From: CAWEYO01 sp963813315
GTDB lineage: Bacteria; Pseudomonadota; Alphaproteobacteria; Rhizobiales; Rhizobiaceae
Length of the DNA: 64,000 nt
Direction of reading: 5' to 3'
NCBI GenBank assembly: GCA_963813315.1
Contig: CAWEYO010000028.1
Coordinates: forward strand, 115,413-179,412
Part shown: piece after piece, positions 9,099-17,285 of the stretch
Numbering within the stretch: the first letter of the stretch is position 1
Layout: each line of letters starts with the position of its first letter
Notes under the pieces: generated by a model
Told to the model about the DNA's origin: nothing
Database searches by the model: none
What the model saw: only the letters and a program-made list of their open reading frames with translations
Program-made: the position numbers and the translations under genes

Positions 9099-9848
9099 CT
9101 ACAACGGTCGGCTGAAGCCGACGCTCGCGCGCAGCAGATTCTTCGTGTAGGCAGCCGCGACGTTCTTCGCGGCGAGCTCGGAGGAGGCCAGCCGCTCCAC
9201 CTCCTCCCCATTCTGCATCACCATCAGCCGCTCGCACATATGCGTGATGACTGCGAGGTCGTGGCTGACCATCAGGAATGTGAGATTGTGGTCTCGCCGC
9301 ACCTGTTCGAGCAAGTTGAGGACTTCGGCCTGCACCGAGGCGTCGAGCGCAGAGGTCGGCTCGTCGAGCAGCAGGATCGACGGCTGCAGGATGAGCGCGC
9401 GGGCGATCGCCACGCGCTGACGCTGCCCGCCGGAGAGCTGGTGCGCATAGCGGAAGCGAAAGCCGGAGCCCAGCCCCACCTCGTCCAGCGCTTTCAGGAT
9501 GCGCGGCTCGCTATCGCGGATGCCGTGGATCGCGAGCGGCTCCAGCAGCAATCGGTCCACCGTCTGGCGAGGATGCAGCGATCCGTACGGGTCCTGGAAC
9601 ACCATCTGGACCGAGCGGTAGAATGCCTTGTCGCGGCGGTCCCGCAAGGGCTTTCCGTTCACGGTAATCGAACCGGCATGCACGGGCACCAGGCCGGCGA
9701 TGGCGCGCAGGATGGTCGACTTGCCGGAGCCGGACTCGCCGACCAGCCCGAAAGACTCGCCTTGCTGCACATCGAAGCTCACGCCCTTCAGCGCGCGAAA
9801 GCCGTCGAACACGACTTCCAGGTTCTGGACCGACAGCGCCGCAGTCAT
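9099..9848 (-). CDS. Peptide/nickel-type ABC transporter ATPase (DppF-like)
   Basis: A 249-residue ABC ATPase of the oligopeptide family. Walker A GESGSGKST is at residues 37-45, a Q-loop segment QMVFQDPYGSLHPRQT near 81-96, signature LSGGQ at 138-142 and Walker B LLLDEP at 159-164. It energises uptake through the two permeases upstream. The ATG at 9848 overlaps the stop of the preceding ATPase gene as ATGA, which indicates translational coupling and fixes the start. At 249 residues it lacks the usual C-terminal oligopeptide-binding extension of about 60-80 residues, so it is a short version. It is the last gene of the operon. Confidence 0.92.
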   Translation of the reverse strand: MTAALSVQNLEVVFDGFRALKGVSFDVQQGESFGLVGESGSGKSTILRAIAGLVPVHAGSITVNGKPLRDRRDKAFYRSVQMVFQDPYGSLHPRQTVDRLLLEPLAIHGIRDSEPRILKALDEVGLGSGFRFRYAHQLSGGQRQRVAIARALILQPSILLLDEPTSALDASVQAEVLNLLEQVRRDHNLTFLMVSHDLAVITHMCERLMVMQNGEEVERLASSELAAKNVAAAYTKNLLRASVGFSRPL

Positions 9849-10678
9849 GAGGCCCATTCCGGCTTGCGGTTGAGGACGGGTAGCGGATGGCGGTCGGCGC
9901 CGATCTTTGGCATGCAGTTGAGGAGCCCCTGTGTGTAAGGATGCTGCGCGCGGGAGAGTTCCGCCGCCGGCAGCTGCTCGACGATCTTGCCGGCATACAT
10001 GACGATGACGCGGTTGCAGAAGGACGAAACCAGCCTCAGATCGTGCGAAATGAAGATCAGGCCCATGCCGCGCTCCGACACCAGCCGGTCGAGGATGGCC
10101 AATACGTCGAGCTGCACCGTCACGTCCAGCGCCGAGGTCGGCTCGTCGGCGATGAGCAGTTCCGGTCCAGCGACCAGCATCATGGCAATCATTGCGCGCT
10201 GGCCCATGCCACCCGACACCTCGTGCGGGTAAAGGTCGAAGACACGCTTGGGATCTCGGATCTGCACCGCAGCGAGCATGTCCAGCGCCCGCTCGCGCGA
10301 CTCTGCCCTGGATGCATCCTCGTGCGCCCGAAGTGCTTCGACGATCTGGCGGCCGATGGTCATCACCGGATCGAGCGAATATTTCGGGTCTTGCAGGATC
10401 ATCGCGATGCGCTTTCCGCGAAGGTCGCGGCGCAGTTTTGGTCGCGCAGTGAGCAGGTCGATACCGTCGAACTCTAGCTTCGCTGCCGTCACCTCCGCGC
10501 GCGGATCGGTGAGGCCCATGATCGCGCGGCCGGTCTGCGACTTACCGGAGCCACTTTCGCCGACAATGCCCAGCCGTTCGCGGCCAAGCGTGAAGGAGAC
10601 GCCGCGCACCGCCTCGATCACGCCGCTCCGGGTCGGGTAGCGCACACGCAGATCTTCCACGGTCAACAGCGCGCTCAT
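9845..10678 (-). CDS. Peptide/nickel-type ABC transporter ATPase (DppD-like)
   Basis: A 277-residue ABC ATPase. Walker A GESGSGKS is at residues 40-47. The Q-loop region reads AMILQDPKYSLDPVMTIGRQ. The signature is VSGGMGQR rather than LSGGQ, as is common in DppD proteins. Walker B reads LLIADEPTSALDV. The C-terminus has the family's HPYTQGLLNCMP motif. The ATG at 10678 overlaps the permease stop by four bases, so it is preferred over an upstream in-frame start at 10828. It pairs with the second ATPase to form the heterodimeric motor. Confidence 0.93.
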   Translation of the reverse strand: MSALLTVEDLRVRYPTRSGVIEAVRGVSFTLGRERLGIVGESGSGKSQTGRAIMGLTDPRAEVTAAKLEFDGIDLLTARPKLRRDLRGKRIAMILQDPKYSLDPVMTIGRQIVEALRAHEDASRAESRERALDMLAAVQIRDPKRVFDLYPHEVSGGMGQRAMIAMMLVAGPELLIADEPTSALDVTVQLDVLAILDRLVSERGMGLIFISHDLRLVSSFCNRVIVMYAGKIVEQLPAAELSRAQHPYTQGLLNCMPKIGADRHPLPVLNRKPEWAS

Positions 10679-11599
10679 TGTTCGCCTCGCGGATCGAGTG
10701 CGTCGCGCAATCCGTCGCCGAGCAGGTTGAAGCCGAGGCTCACCGCCAGGATCGCCATGCCCGGCATCGCCGCCACCCACCACTGATCGAGGATGAAGCG
10801 GCGGCCCGACGCAATCATCGCTCCCCACTCCGGCAAAGGCGGCTGGGCGCCAAGGCCAAGGAAGCCCAGGCCGGCGGCAATGATGATGATGCCCGCCATG
10901 TCCAGAGTGACGCGCACAATCAGCGACGAGATGCAGAGAGGCATCACGTGACGCAGTACGATGCGCGCTGGCGAGGCGCCCATGATTTCGACCGCCTTGA
11001 TATAGTCGGAGTTGCGTACGGTCAGTGTCTCCGCCCGCGCGATCCGCGCATAGGGAGGCCAGGAAGTGATGGCGATGGCGATGACGGCGTTCTCGATGCC
11101 GGGGCCTAGCGCGGCGACAAAGGCCAGCGCCAGGATGAGCTTCGGAAAGGCCAGAAAGATGTCGGTTAGCCGCATCAGGACCGCATCGGTCCAGCCGCCG
11201 GCATAGCCTGCTATTGTTCCCATCGCGAGGCCTATCGGGGCAGCGATGATCGCGACCAGGATGATGATGTAGAGTGTGAGGCGTGAGCCATAGATGACGC
11301 GCGAAAGGATGTCGCGGCCCTGTTCGTCAGTGCCCATCCAGTGCGCCGCGCCCGGCGGCAGGAGGCGCATTGTCCTTAGATCACCGGTGATGGGCGAGTA
11401 GGGCGCCAGCTGGTCCGCCAGGGTCGCTACTACCACTAGCGCCAGGATAATCGCGAGCCCGACGACAGCGAGCTTGTTACCGGTGAAGCGCCGCCACGTC
11501 ATGTAGGCGCGGCCGAGCCTCGCTTGCGCGCGCGACTGCGGCCGCTCCGACAACAGCCATTCGCGCCAGGCCTATCTGGTGGGTGCCGGCGGCGCTCAT
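10675..11599 (-). CDS. Peptide-type ABC permease (DppC-like), frameshifted near its start
   Basis: The permease has a MetI-type inner-membrane core: SRVIYGSRLTLYIIILVAII, the EAA-loop segment AVEIMGASPARIVLRHVMP and WGAMIASGRRFI near the C-terminus. The uninterrupted frame runs only from 11575 and could start at a TTG (11553). The natural start is instead the ATG at 11599, which overlaps the preceding permease stop as ATGA and begins MSAAGTHQI. Removing one base of the CC at 11571-11572 joins this to AWREWLLSERPQSRAQARLG, a typical DppC leader. I therefore read one gene with an apparent one-base insertion, either a sequence error or a recent mutation. Confidence 0.82.
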
Positions 11600-12660
11600 G
11601 CCCGCGTCCTCGGGTCGAGCAGCTGGTAGAGCAGATCGGAAAACAGGTTGAGGCCGATGAAGACGCCGCCGATGATGATCGTGGCGCCGAGGACGGCGTT
11701 CATGTCGGCATTCTGGAGCGAGTTCGTGAGATAGAGTCCGATGCCCGGCCAGGAGAATACAGTCTCGGTCAGCACCGAGCCTTCGAGCAACGTCGCGTAG
11801 GAGAGCCCAATCACCGTGACCAGCGGCACGGCGGCGTTGCGTAGTGCGTGACCCCATATGATGCGCGCTTCAGACAGGCCCTTGGCCCGCGCCGCGACGA
11901 TGTATTCCTGGCCAAGCTCGTTCAGCATGAAGGAGCGCGTCATCCGGCTGATGTAGGCCATGGAGAAATAGCCGAGCAGCGAGGCCGGCAGGATAATGTG
12001 GGAGAAGATGTCGCGGAAGGCGCCCCAGTCGGCCTGGATCGCGGCATCGAGCAGGAACAGGCCGGTGATCGGCGTGAACGTGTATTCGTAGGCCACGCCG
12101 ATGCGGCCCGGTCCCTCGACCCAGCCGAGGCGGGCGTAGAACACCAGCAGACCCAGGAGACCAAGCCAGAAGATGGGCATCGAATAGCCGACCAGACCGA
12201 CGATCCGTACCGCCTGATCGACAAGGCTGCCGCGCTTCACTGCGGCAAGCACGCCGAACGGGATGCCGAACACGAGGCCGATCAGTGTTCCCAGCGTGGC
12301 CAGTTCCAGCGTTGCCGGGAACACGCGCTGTATGTCCTGCATCACGGGATAGGTCGACAGCACGGAGTTGCCGAAATCCCCGGTCAGCGCCTTTTTCACG
12401 TAGAAAAAAAACTGCTGCCAGAGCGGCAAGTCAAAGCCGTATTGCTTTCGCGCCGCCTCGACAACGCTATGCGGTGCGCGGTCTCCGACGATCGCCAGAA
12501 CCGGATCGATCGGCATGACGCGGCCGATGAAGAACGTCACCGCGATCAGCCCGAGGAAGGTGATCGCGGCAACCAGAAGAAAACGCGCTACGGCCCACGC
12601 GATGGAAGAAGTGCTGCGTCGCTCCTTCCTGAACTCCGCTGCCGACGAACCGAGTGACAC
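11596..12660 (-). CDS. Peptide-type ABC permease (DppB-like)
   Basis: A MetI-type inner-membrane permease with the DppB layout. It has a first membrane helix (FLLVAAITFLGLIAVTFFIG), then MPIDPVLAIVGDRAP, a large periplasmic loop, an EAA-loop segment AARAKGLSEARIIWGHALRN and the C-terminal LYQLLDPRTRA. No ATG precedes the first helix in frame. The best candidate is GTG at 12660, giving 354 residues, though its ribosome binding site is weak. Frames further upstream are shadows of the binding-protein gene. The binding-protein frame runs on into this gene without stopping, so the junction may contain an indel. Confidence 0.85.
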   Translation of the reverse strand: MSLGSSAAEFRKERRSTSSIAWAVARFLLVAAITFLGLIAVTFFIGRVMPIDPVLAIVGDRAPHSVVEAARKQYGFDLPLWQQFFFYVKKALTGDFGNSVLSTYPVMQDIQRVFPATLELATLGTLIGLVFGIPFGVLAAVKRGSLVDQAVRIVGLVGYSMPIFWLGLLGLLVFYARLGWVEGPGRIGVAYEYTFTPITGLFLLDAAIQADWGAFRDIFSHIILPASLLGYFSMAYISRMTRSFMLNELGQEYIVAARAKGLSEARIIWGHALRNAAVPLVTVIGLSYATLLEGSVLTETVFSWPGIGLYLTNSLQNADMNAVLGATIIIGGVFIGLNLFSDLLYQLLDPRTRA

Positions 12661-14323
12661 GAATCGGGCTTTCCGGTTCGTACTTACTGACCGGCGCAAT
12701 GAAGTTGGTGTCGAACGTCGGGCCCAGCTTGAAGCCTTGAACGTTCTTGCGAAGGCCCGCGACCTCGGTCTGCTGCCAGAGGAAGGTGAACGGACCCTGC
12801 TCGCGGATCTTCTTCTGCAAGTCCTCGTACATCTCCGTTCGCTTCGCCGTGTCACGTTCCAGAAGCGCATCCTTCGATTGCTGCTGGATATCGGCCGGCA
12901 CGTCCCAGGCGTTTCGCCAGGCGAGCGTTTTGTTCATCGAGTCGTCGGCATTGTTGGGGTTGGTCGAAAAGGTTTCCGAGTTGGAGTTCGGATCCCAGTA
13001 GTCGACGCCCCACTGCAGGATCGCGATCTCGTGCTGACGCGCGCGGTAACGGGTGAGCAGCTGCTTGAAGTCCTCGGGCACGAGCTCGATCTTGATGCCA
13101 GCCAGCGCCGCCGTCTGCTGGATCAACTCGGCTACGCCCTGCTCGGGCTGCACGCTGCGCGTGTCCATAGTGATAGAGAAGCCATCCGGTAGGCCGGCCT
13201 TGGCCAGGAGTTCCTTGGCCTTGGCCACGTCCAGTTTGTAGGGTTTATCGTCGAGCGCGCCGAGCATGCCCTCGGGCAGGAAGTTCTGATGGATGACGCC
13301 GATGCCTTTCAGCAGCGTTTCGCCGAGTGCATCGTAGTCGATTAGATACTTGAACGCCTCGCGCACTTCCGGCTTGGCCAGGTTCTCGTTCTTCTGGTTC
13401 AGGCTGATATAGTAGACCGTGCTTTTCGGCGTCGAGGTCACCGCGAGGTCGGGGTTCTGGCTGACGGCCTCGTAGTCGCCAGGCTGCAGGTTGCGGGCGA
13501 CGTCGACGTCACCCTTCTCCAGCATCAGGCGCTGCGTGGCGCTTTCCTTGACGTGGCGATAGACGACGCGGGCGAGCTTGGCCTTCTCGCCGTAGTAATT
13601 GTCGTTGCGCTCCAGAACAACCGCCTCGTTGGCGCGCCATTCGCGGGTCTTGAACGGGCCGGAGCCGGCATAGTTCGTCTTCAGCCAGCCGTTTCCAAAA
13701 TCGTTGTCGAATTTGTAATCGTCGCTCGGCGTGACGGAAGCGACATGCTCCTTGACCAGCTTGCTGTCGACCACTGCGGCGACGGTGGCAGTCAGACAAT
13801 TGAGCACGAAGCTCGGCGCATAGGCCTTATCGACGGTGAACACGAAGGTCGACGCGTCGGCGGCCTTGGCCTTCTCGGCAACGTTGTCGGCGGTCAGGCC
13901 GAACTGCTGGAGGATGAAGGCCGGGCTCTTGTTGAGCTTGACCGCGCGCTCAAACGACCAGGCCACGTCCTCCGCCGTAATCGGGTTGCCGGAGGCAAAG
14001 GTCAGGTTCGGCTTCAGCTTGAAGGTGTAGGTCAGCCCGTCGTCGGAGACCGTCCAGTTCGCGGCGATGTCGCCGACCACCTTGGTGGTGTCGTTCGTGT
14101 CGAGCTTAACCAGCATGTCATACGTGTTGCCGGTGATCTCGCCCGTCGAGATTTCGAAGGCTTCGCCCGGATCAAGCGATATGATGTCGTCGATCGCCCA
14201 GGCTTGGACGAGCGTGTCCGCAGGCGTGTCGGCGAGCGCCGGAGCTCCGCAGAGCACGAGTGCGGCAAAGGCAGTGCCCGCCAGAAATCTGCGCGAACGG
14301 AACGTAATTGTTTCCAACATCAT
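12467..14323 (-). CDS. Peptide/nickel-type ABC extracellular solute-binding protein (family 5)
   Basis: A family 5 extracellular binding protein, first gene of the five-gene importer operon. A signal peptide covers about residues 1-31 (FLAGTAFAALVLCGAPALA). Family marks include IISLDPGEAFEISTGE, VAWSFERAV, AGSGPFKTREWRANE, VYYISLNQKNENLAKPEVRE, AFKYLIDYDAL and WDPNSNSETF. Homologues end close to the segment APVSKY (near 12690). Here the frame continues about 75 codons into the permease gene as low-complexity Arg-rich sequence. The stop codon was therefore probably lost by an indel, and the true protein is about 543-550 residues. The ligand (peptide, opine or other) cannot be told. Confidence 0.85.
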   Translation of the reverse strand: MMLETITFRSRRFLAGTAFAALVLCGAPALADTPADTLVQAWAIDDIISLDPGEAFEISTGEITGNTYDMLVKLDTNDTTKVVGDIAANWTVSDDGLTYTFKLKPNLTFASGNPITAEDVAWSFERAVKLNKSPAFILQQFGLTADNVAEKAKAADASTFVFTVDKAYAPSFVLNCLTATVAAVVDSKLVKEHVASVTPSDDYKFDNDFGNGWLKTNYAGSGPFKTREWRANEAVVLERNDNYYGEKAKLARVVYRHVKESATQRLMLEKGDVDVARNLQPGDYEAVSQNPDLAVTSTPKSTVYYISLNQKNENLAKPEVREAFKYLIDYDALGETLLKGIGVIHQNFLPEGMLGALDDKPYKLDVAKAKELLAKAGLPDGFSITMDTRSVQPEQGVAELIQQTAALAGIKIELVPEDFKQLLTRYRARQHEIAILQWGVDYWDPNSNSETFSTNPNNADDSMNKTLAWRNAWDVPADIQQQSKDALLERDTAKRTEMYEDLQKKIREQGPFTFLWQQTEVAGLRKNVQGFKLGPTFDTNFIAPVSKYEPESPIRVTRFVGSGVQEGATQHFFHRVGRSAFSSGCRDHLPRADRGDVLHRPRHADRSGSGDRRRPRTA

Positions 14324-14904
14324 CGAACTTTTCCCTCGTTATTGATTGTGTTGTTCCCGACAGGCGTTTTCGTACCAGTCGAACACAGCAAGCGCAGTCA
14401 GTTCTCCCGGCAGACCTTGGCCAAATCCTCCTCACCATATCCGGCAGTTTAGAGGGCGGCAACGAGCTTCTGGAACCCCTGGCGGAACTGGCCGAATTCA
14501 AGTTCCGCAGTGCGGAGCGCTACTGGAGGTCACAACGCCCTACACGGATCGCGCGAGTCGAACGCTCTTCGAGGAGGGGCTGCGCAAGGCCGGTTTGCAG
14601 ACCTGACAGGGCGAAAGCAGCCAGAATGGCCTGAGGCGCAACTGCACTGAGAGAGCGGGATCCCCTGCAGTCGGAGGCAGCGTCGGCGGCGCGCCCGAAC
14701 AATTGCCCCGAAAGCTTGCCTCGTCATCGCGTTTCTCAGCCCTCCCTTGCCGGATTTGATCGCGATTGGGCGGAAAAAAGGCTCGGCGGCGGCGAGTTGA
14801 CGTTATTGCTTTAGGGCGTAACGTTGCTTCTCCGGCAGCGGGTGCAAATGAACAAAAATCGACAGGTCACAGGGAACTGACCCGTCGCCGACAGGGAGGA
14901 GCTG
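14324..14904. other. Long leader / intergenic region
   Basis: About 580 bases between the binding-protein start (minus) and the BNR gene (plus). It must hold both divergent promoters. Short plus-strand frames (14308-14634, 14346-14606) contain a helical-looking piece (DRASRTLFEEGLRKAGLQT) that I cannot place, possibly the tail of a lost gene. No regulator gene is visible. Confidence 0.4.
14797..14824 (+). promoter_or_regulatory. Possible promoter/operator of the BNR-MoaD pair
   Basis: TTGACG (14797-14802) and TAACGT (14819-14824) sit 16 bases apart, like weak -35 and -10 boxes. The same bases form an inverted repeat, ACGTTA (14800-14805) and TAACGT (14819-14824), separated by 13 bases, which could be a repressor site. 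It lies about 80 bases upstream of the GTG start. This is suggestive only. Confidence 0.3.
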
Positions 14905-15987
14905 GTGGCGAAGCAAGTGCTCGTTCTCATCGGCACCCGCAAGGGTGCTTTCATCCTAAAAAGTGATTCCAAGCGCAAGTCCTGGGACCTTAAAGGTCCG
15001 TTCTGCGCGACATGGCCGATGAACCATGTAGTCGGCGACCCAGAGGCAGGGACGATCTATGGCGGCGGCGGCAATGAATGGTTCGGCCCGGCGGTCTGGA
15101 AGTCGACCGATCTCGGCGAGAGCTGGACCCATTCGAGCGAAGGGCTCGCCTATGAATCGGGCGCCGAACCGATCAAGGCGGTCTGGAGCGTCGCGGCAAA
15201 GAACGGCAGTCTTTATGCTGGCGTGCAACCTGCCGGCCTGTTCCGTTCCGACGATCACGGTGAAACCTGGCTGCATGTTGAAGGGCTGCAGAAACATCCG
15301 TCACGCCCGCAGTGGAACCCCGGCGGCGCCGGGCTAATCCTTCATTCGCTCGTGCCTCACCCGAACGACGAGAACCAGCTGTGGATCGGCATCTCGGCGG
15401 CCGGCGTATTCCATACGTCGGATCGCGGCAGGACATGGGAGCCCCGTAACAAAGGAACCCGCGCCGATTTCCTGCCGGAGGGTGAGAACTATCCAGAGTT
15501 CGGCCAGTGCGTGCACAGCCTAGTCATGGCGGCAGGGAGGCCCGACCGGCTCTATCAGCAGAACCATTGCGGCATGTACCGCTCAGACGACGGCGGCAAG
15601 AGCTGGCAGAGCATAGAGAAGGGCCTGCCATCGAGCTTCGGCTTCCCGGTGGCGGCGCACTGGAGCGACCCCGACACGGCCTTCATGATCCCACTCAACG
15701 GCGACACGGCGGGCCGCTATGTGCCGGATGCGAAAGCCGCGGTGTGGCGCACGCGCGACGCGGGTAAGACCTGGCAGGACCTCCGCGAAGGACTGCCACA
15801 GCAAAACGCCTATTTCGGCGTGCTAAGGCAAGCTATGGCGACGGACCAGCTGGAGCCGGCCGGTATTTATTTCGGCACAACGAGCGGCACGGCATTTGCC
15901 AGCGCTGACGAGGGCGACAGCTTTGCACCTATCGCCGATCACCTGCCCGTCATTACCTCGATCGAGACGATCGTGGTCGAGAGGTAA
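14905..15987 (+). CDS. BNR/Asp-box beta-propeller protein (sialidase-like fold)
   Basis: A 360-residue protein with six recognisable Asp-box/BNR blades of the S-x-D-x-G-x-T/S-W type: STDLGESW, RSDDHGETW, TSDRGRTW, RSDDGGKSW, TRDAGKTW and ASADEGDSF. This is the six-bladed fold of exo-sialidase-like and photosystem-stability-like proteins. The Arg triad and catalytic residues of true sialidases are not evident, so an enzyme name would be unsafe. No signal peptide is seen (MAKQVLVLIGTRKGAFIL), so it should be cytoplasmic. The start is GTG at 14905 behind GGGAGGAG. Five bases after its stop comes a MoaD/ThiS-like gene, a tight two-gene operon. Confidence 0.85.
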   Translation: MAKQVLVLIGTRKGAFILKSDSKRKSWDLKGPFCATWPMNHVVGDPEAGTIYGGGGNEWFGPAVWKSTDLGESWTHSSEGLAYESGAEPIKAVWSVAAKNGSLYAGVQPAGLFRSDDHGETWLHVEGLQKHPSRPQWNPGGAGLILHSLVPHPNDENQLWIGISAAGVFHTSDRGRTWEPRNKGTRADFLPEGENYPEFGQCVHSLVMAAGRPDRLYQQNHCGMYRSDDGGKSWQSIEKGLPSSFGFPVAAHWSDPDTAFMIPLNGDTAGRYVPDAKAAVWRTRDAGKTWQDLREGLPQQNAYFGVLRQAMATDQLEPAGIYFGTTSGTAFASADEGDSFAPIADHLPVITSIETIVVER

Positions 15988-15992
15988 GGACC

Positions 15993-16298
15993 GTGCCAAA
16001 CGACACGCGTCACGCCCGACCCGCTCAGACCGTTGCGATCACCGTGAGACTGCCCGGCGTGCTGGTCGACCTGTTCCCGCGCTCGACACGTTCGGTGGAG
16101 ATGTCGGCATCAACGGTGGACGAGATGATGGACGAGCTCGACCGGCGCTGGCCGGGCATGCGCGATAGGCTCTGCGACTCGACGCCAGCGATCAGGAAGC
16201 ACATCAACGTCTTCATCGACGGCGAGCGCGCCAGCCTTGATACCCCGCTCGAACCAGGGACGGAGGTGTTCGTCATCACCGCGATCAGCGGAGGGTAA
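15993..16298 (+). CDS. MoaD/ThiS-family ubiquitin-like protein
   Basis: A 101-residue protein with the beta-grasp ubiquitin-like pattern. It has ITVRLPGVLVDLF (first strand and turn), a helix (TVDEMMDELDRRWPGMRDRL), HINVFIDGE, the L-D-T-P-L turn and VFVITAISGG. It ends exactly in Gly-Gly, the tail that MoaD, ThiS and TtuB/SAMP relatives use for adenylation and thiocarboxylation or conjugation. The start is a GTG five bases after the propeller gene, implying one transcript. No moaE, thiG, thiF-like E1 or JAMM protease is adjacent, so any activating enzyme must come from elsewhere. A generic molybdopterin role is possible but not supported by context. Confidence 0.83.
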   Translation: MPNDTRHARPAQTVAITVRLPGVLVDLFPRSTRSVEMSASTVDEMMDELDRRWPGMRDRLCDSTPAIRKHINVFIDGERASLDTPLEPGTEVFVITAISGG

Positions 16299-16654
16299 GT
16301 TCTGGGACGGTCTACTTTTTGCCGCTGCGCCCACCTTGGCCGCGACATCGGCGAGCTGCCAACCTCTTGCCACACGTCCGATCAGGAACCGGAGAGTGGT
16401 CCTCCAGTCGCTGGTCGGTGCTGCCGGCCTGACAAGCGGCAGAGTGACGATGAGAAGGCGAGGACCATTGCGGATGCGTCTGGCAGCGGCGAGGATCGCC
16501 GCCAGCATCATGTACCAAGTGTGTAACGCAACTCATATTCACGGATCGACCGCAGCTCCACGATGAAAGCGGTAGGTTGCTGCGAGATGAAAGAGCGTGT
16601 CGTCGCCGTTCGATACTGCTCCAACATATTGCCCGTCTGGCTCACCTCGAGGCT
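16299..16654. other. Intergenic debris
   Basis: About 355 bases downstream of the MoaD-like gene. A minus-strand frame here (16312-16511) begins with an amphipathic, partly hydrophobic segment but matches no family I know. No terminator with a T-run was seen. Confidence 0.4.
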
Positions 16655-16795
16655 TTATTTCTTCTGGTTTAACGCCGTAGCAGGCTGCGGTGCTGGATCG
16701 TCCCTGTTGGGCACCGTCGCCCTGACGCTGCTGCCGCGGGCGGCCAGGGTGCGCACGAGATTGTAGCCAACATGTCCGTTGGCGCCAGTCACCAT
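16655..16795 (-). pseudogene. N-terminal remnant of an NAD(P)-dependent epimerase/reductase
   Basis: A 46-codon open frame from ATG 16795 to TAA 16655 starts MVTGANGHVGYNLVRTLAAR and continues GSSVRATVPN. That is the first beta-alpha-beta unit of an extended short-chain dehydrogenase, with the TGANGHVG nucleotide-binding loop. The next element is replaced by a non-homologous tail. Intact family members are about 300 residues, so only the first fifteen percent survives. It belongs to the cluster of relics between 16.3 and 19.4 kb. Confidence 0.65.
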
Positions 16796-16799
16796 AGCA

Positions 16800-17285
16800 A
16801 TTGATGACCCCACAAAGGAAGCTGCTGAGCCGAATCCCGATCAGCCGCCTGAACTCGGGGGCGCGATACTAACCCACTGACAATCGGTTGCCCCTAGAAT
16901 TTACGGCATTGGCGAGCGGGTGGTGATGCGGCTCAGCCATAGCTTGGCGATACCGTAAGGCAGATAGCATTTAATCCCACGCCGAAGGAAAGCCGAGGCT
17001 AATGCAGTTAGGCTGAGGGCTACTAGGGAGCGCAAGCGGGAACTTACGGAGGTCAGACATGCAGGACGATAAACAACACGCATGAAGCGCGCTACCGGAC
17101 AGAGAGGTCCGGCTCAGAGGGAAGCCGAACCTTGCCGTATTCAAGGAGGCTGCCGTGAAAAACATACCCAAATCTAGGACTCAGCTGTCGCGACGTGCTT
17201 CTATCAGGACCGATCCACTCGCAATGGTTGGGGGTCCGGTGACTGTCCGCAGCACATCGCTTTCGCCCAAGCTCGGAGCTGATCT
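16800..17285. other. Non-coding stretch with possible structured RNA character
   Basis: About 480 bases without a convincing gene. The part from about 16900 to 17170 is rich in short complementary motifs (for example CCGGACAGAGAGGTCCGG at 17095-17112, a stem-loop) and purine-rich junctions. It resembles intron or structured RNA more than coding sequence. I could not identify a group II intron domain V or any known RNA family by eye. GGAG at 17275-17278 is the ribosome binding site of the following gene. Confidence 0.3.

Noticed and set aside
12660..12870. Upstream extension of the DppB-like permease
   Set aside because: The added residues are Arg/Ser-rich and overlap the conserved coding frame of the binding protein.
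14905..15987. Calling the propeller a sialidase
   Set aside because: Asp-boxes define the fold only; the Arg triad and catalytic Tyr/Glu/Asp of sialidases were not seen, and there is no signal peptide.
15993..16298. Calling the ubiquitin-like gene moaD outright
   Set aside because: No other molybdopterin gene is adjacent and its neighbour is a BNR propeller, so a specific moaD name is not supported.
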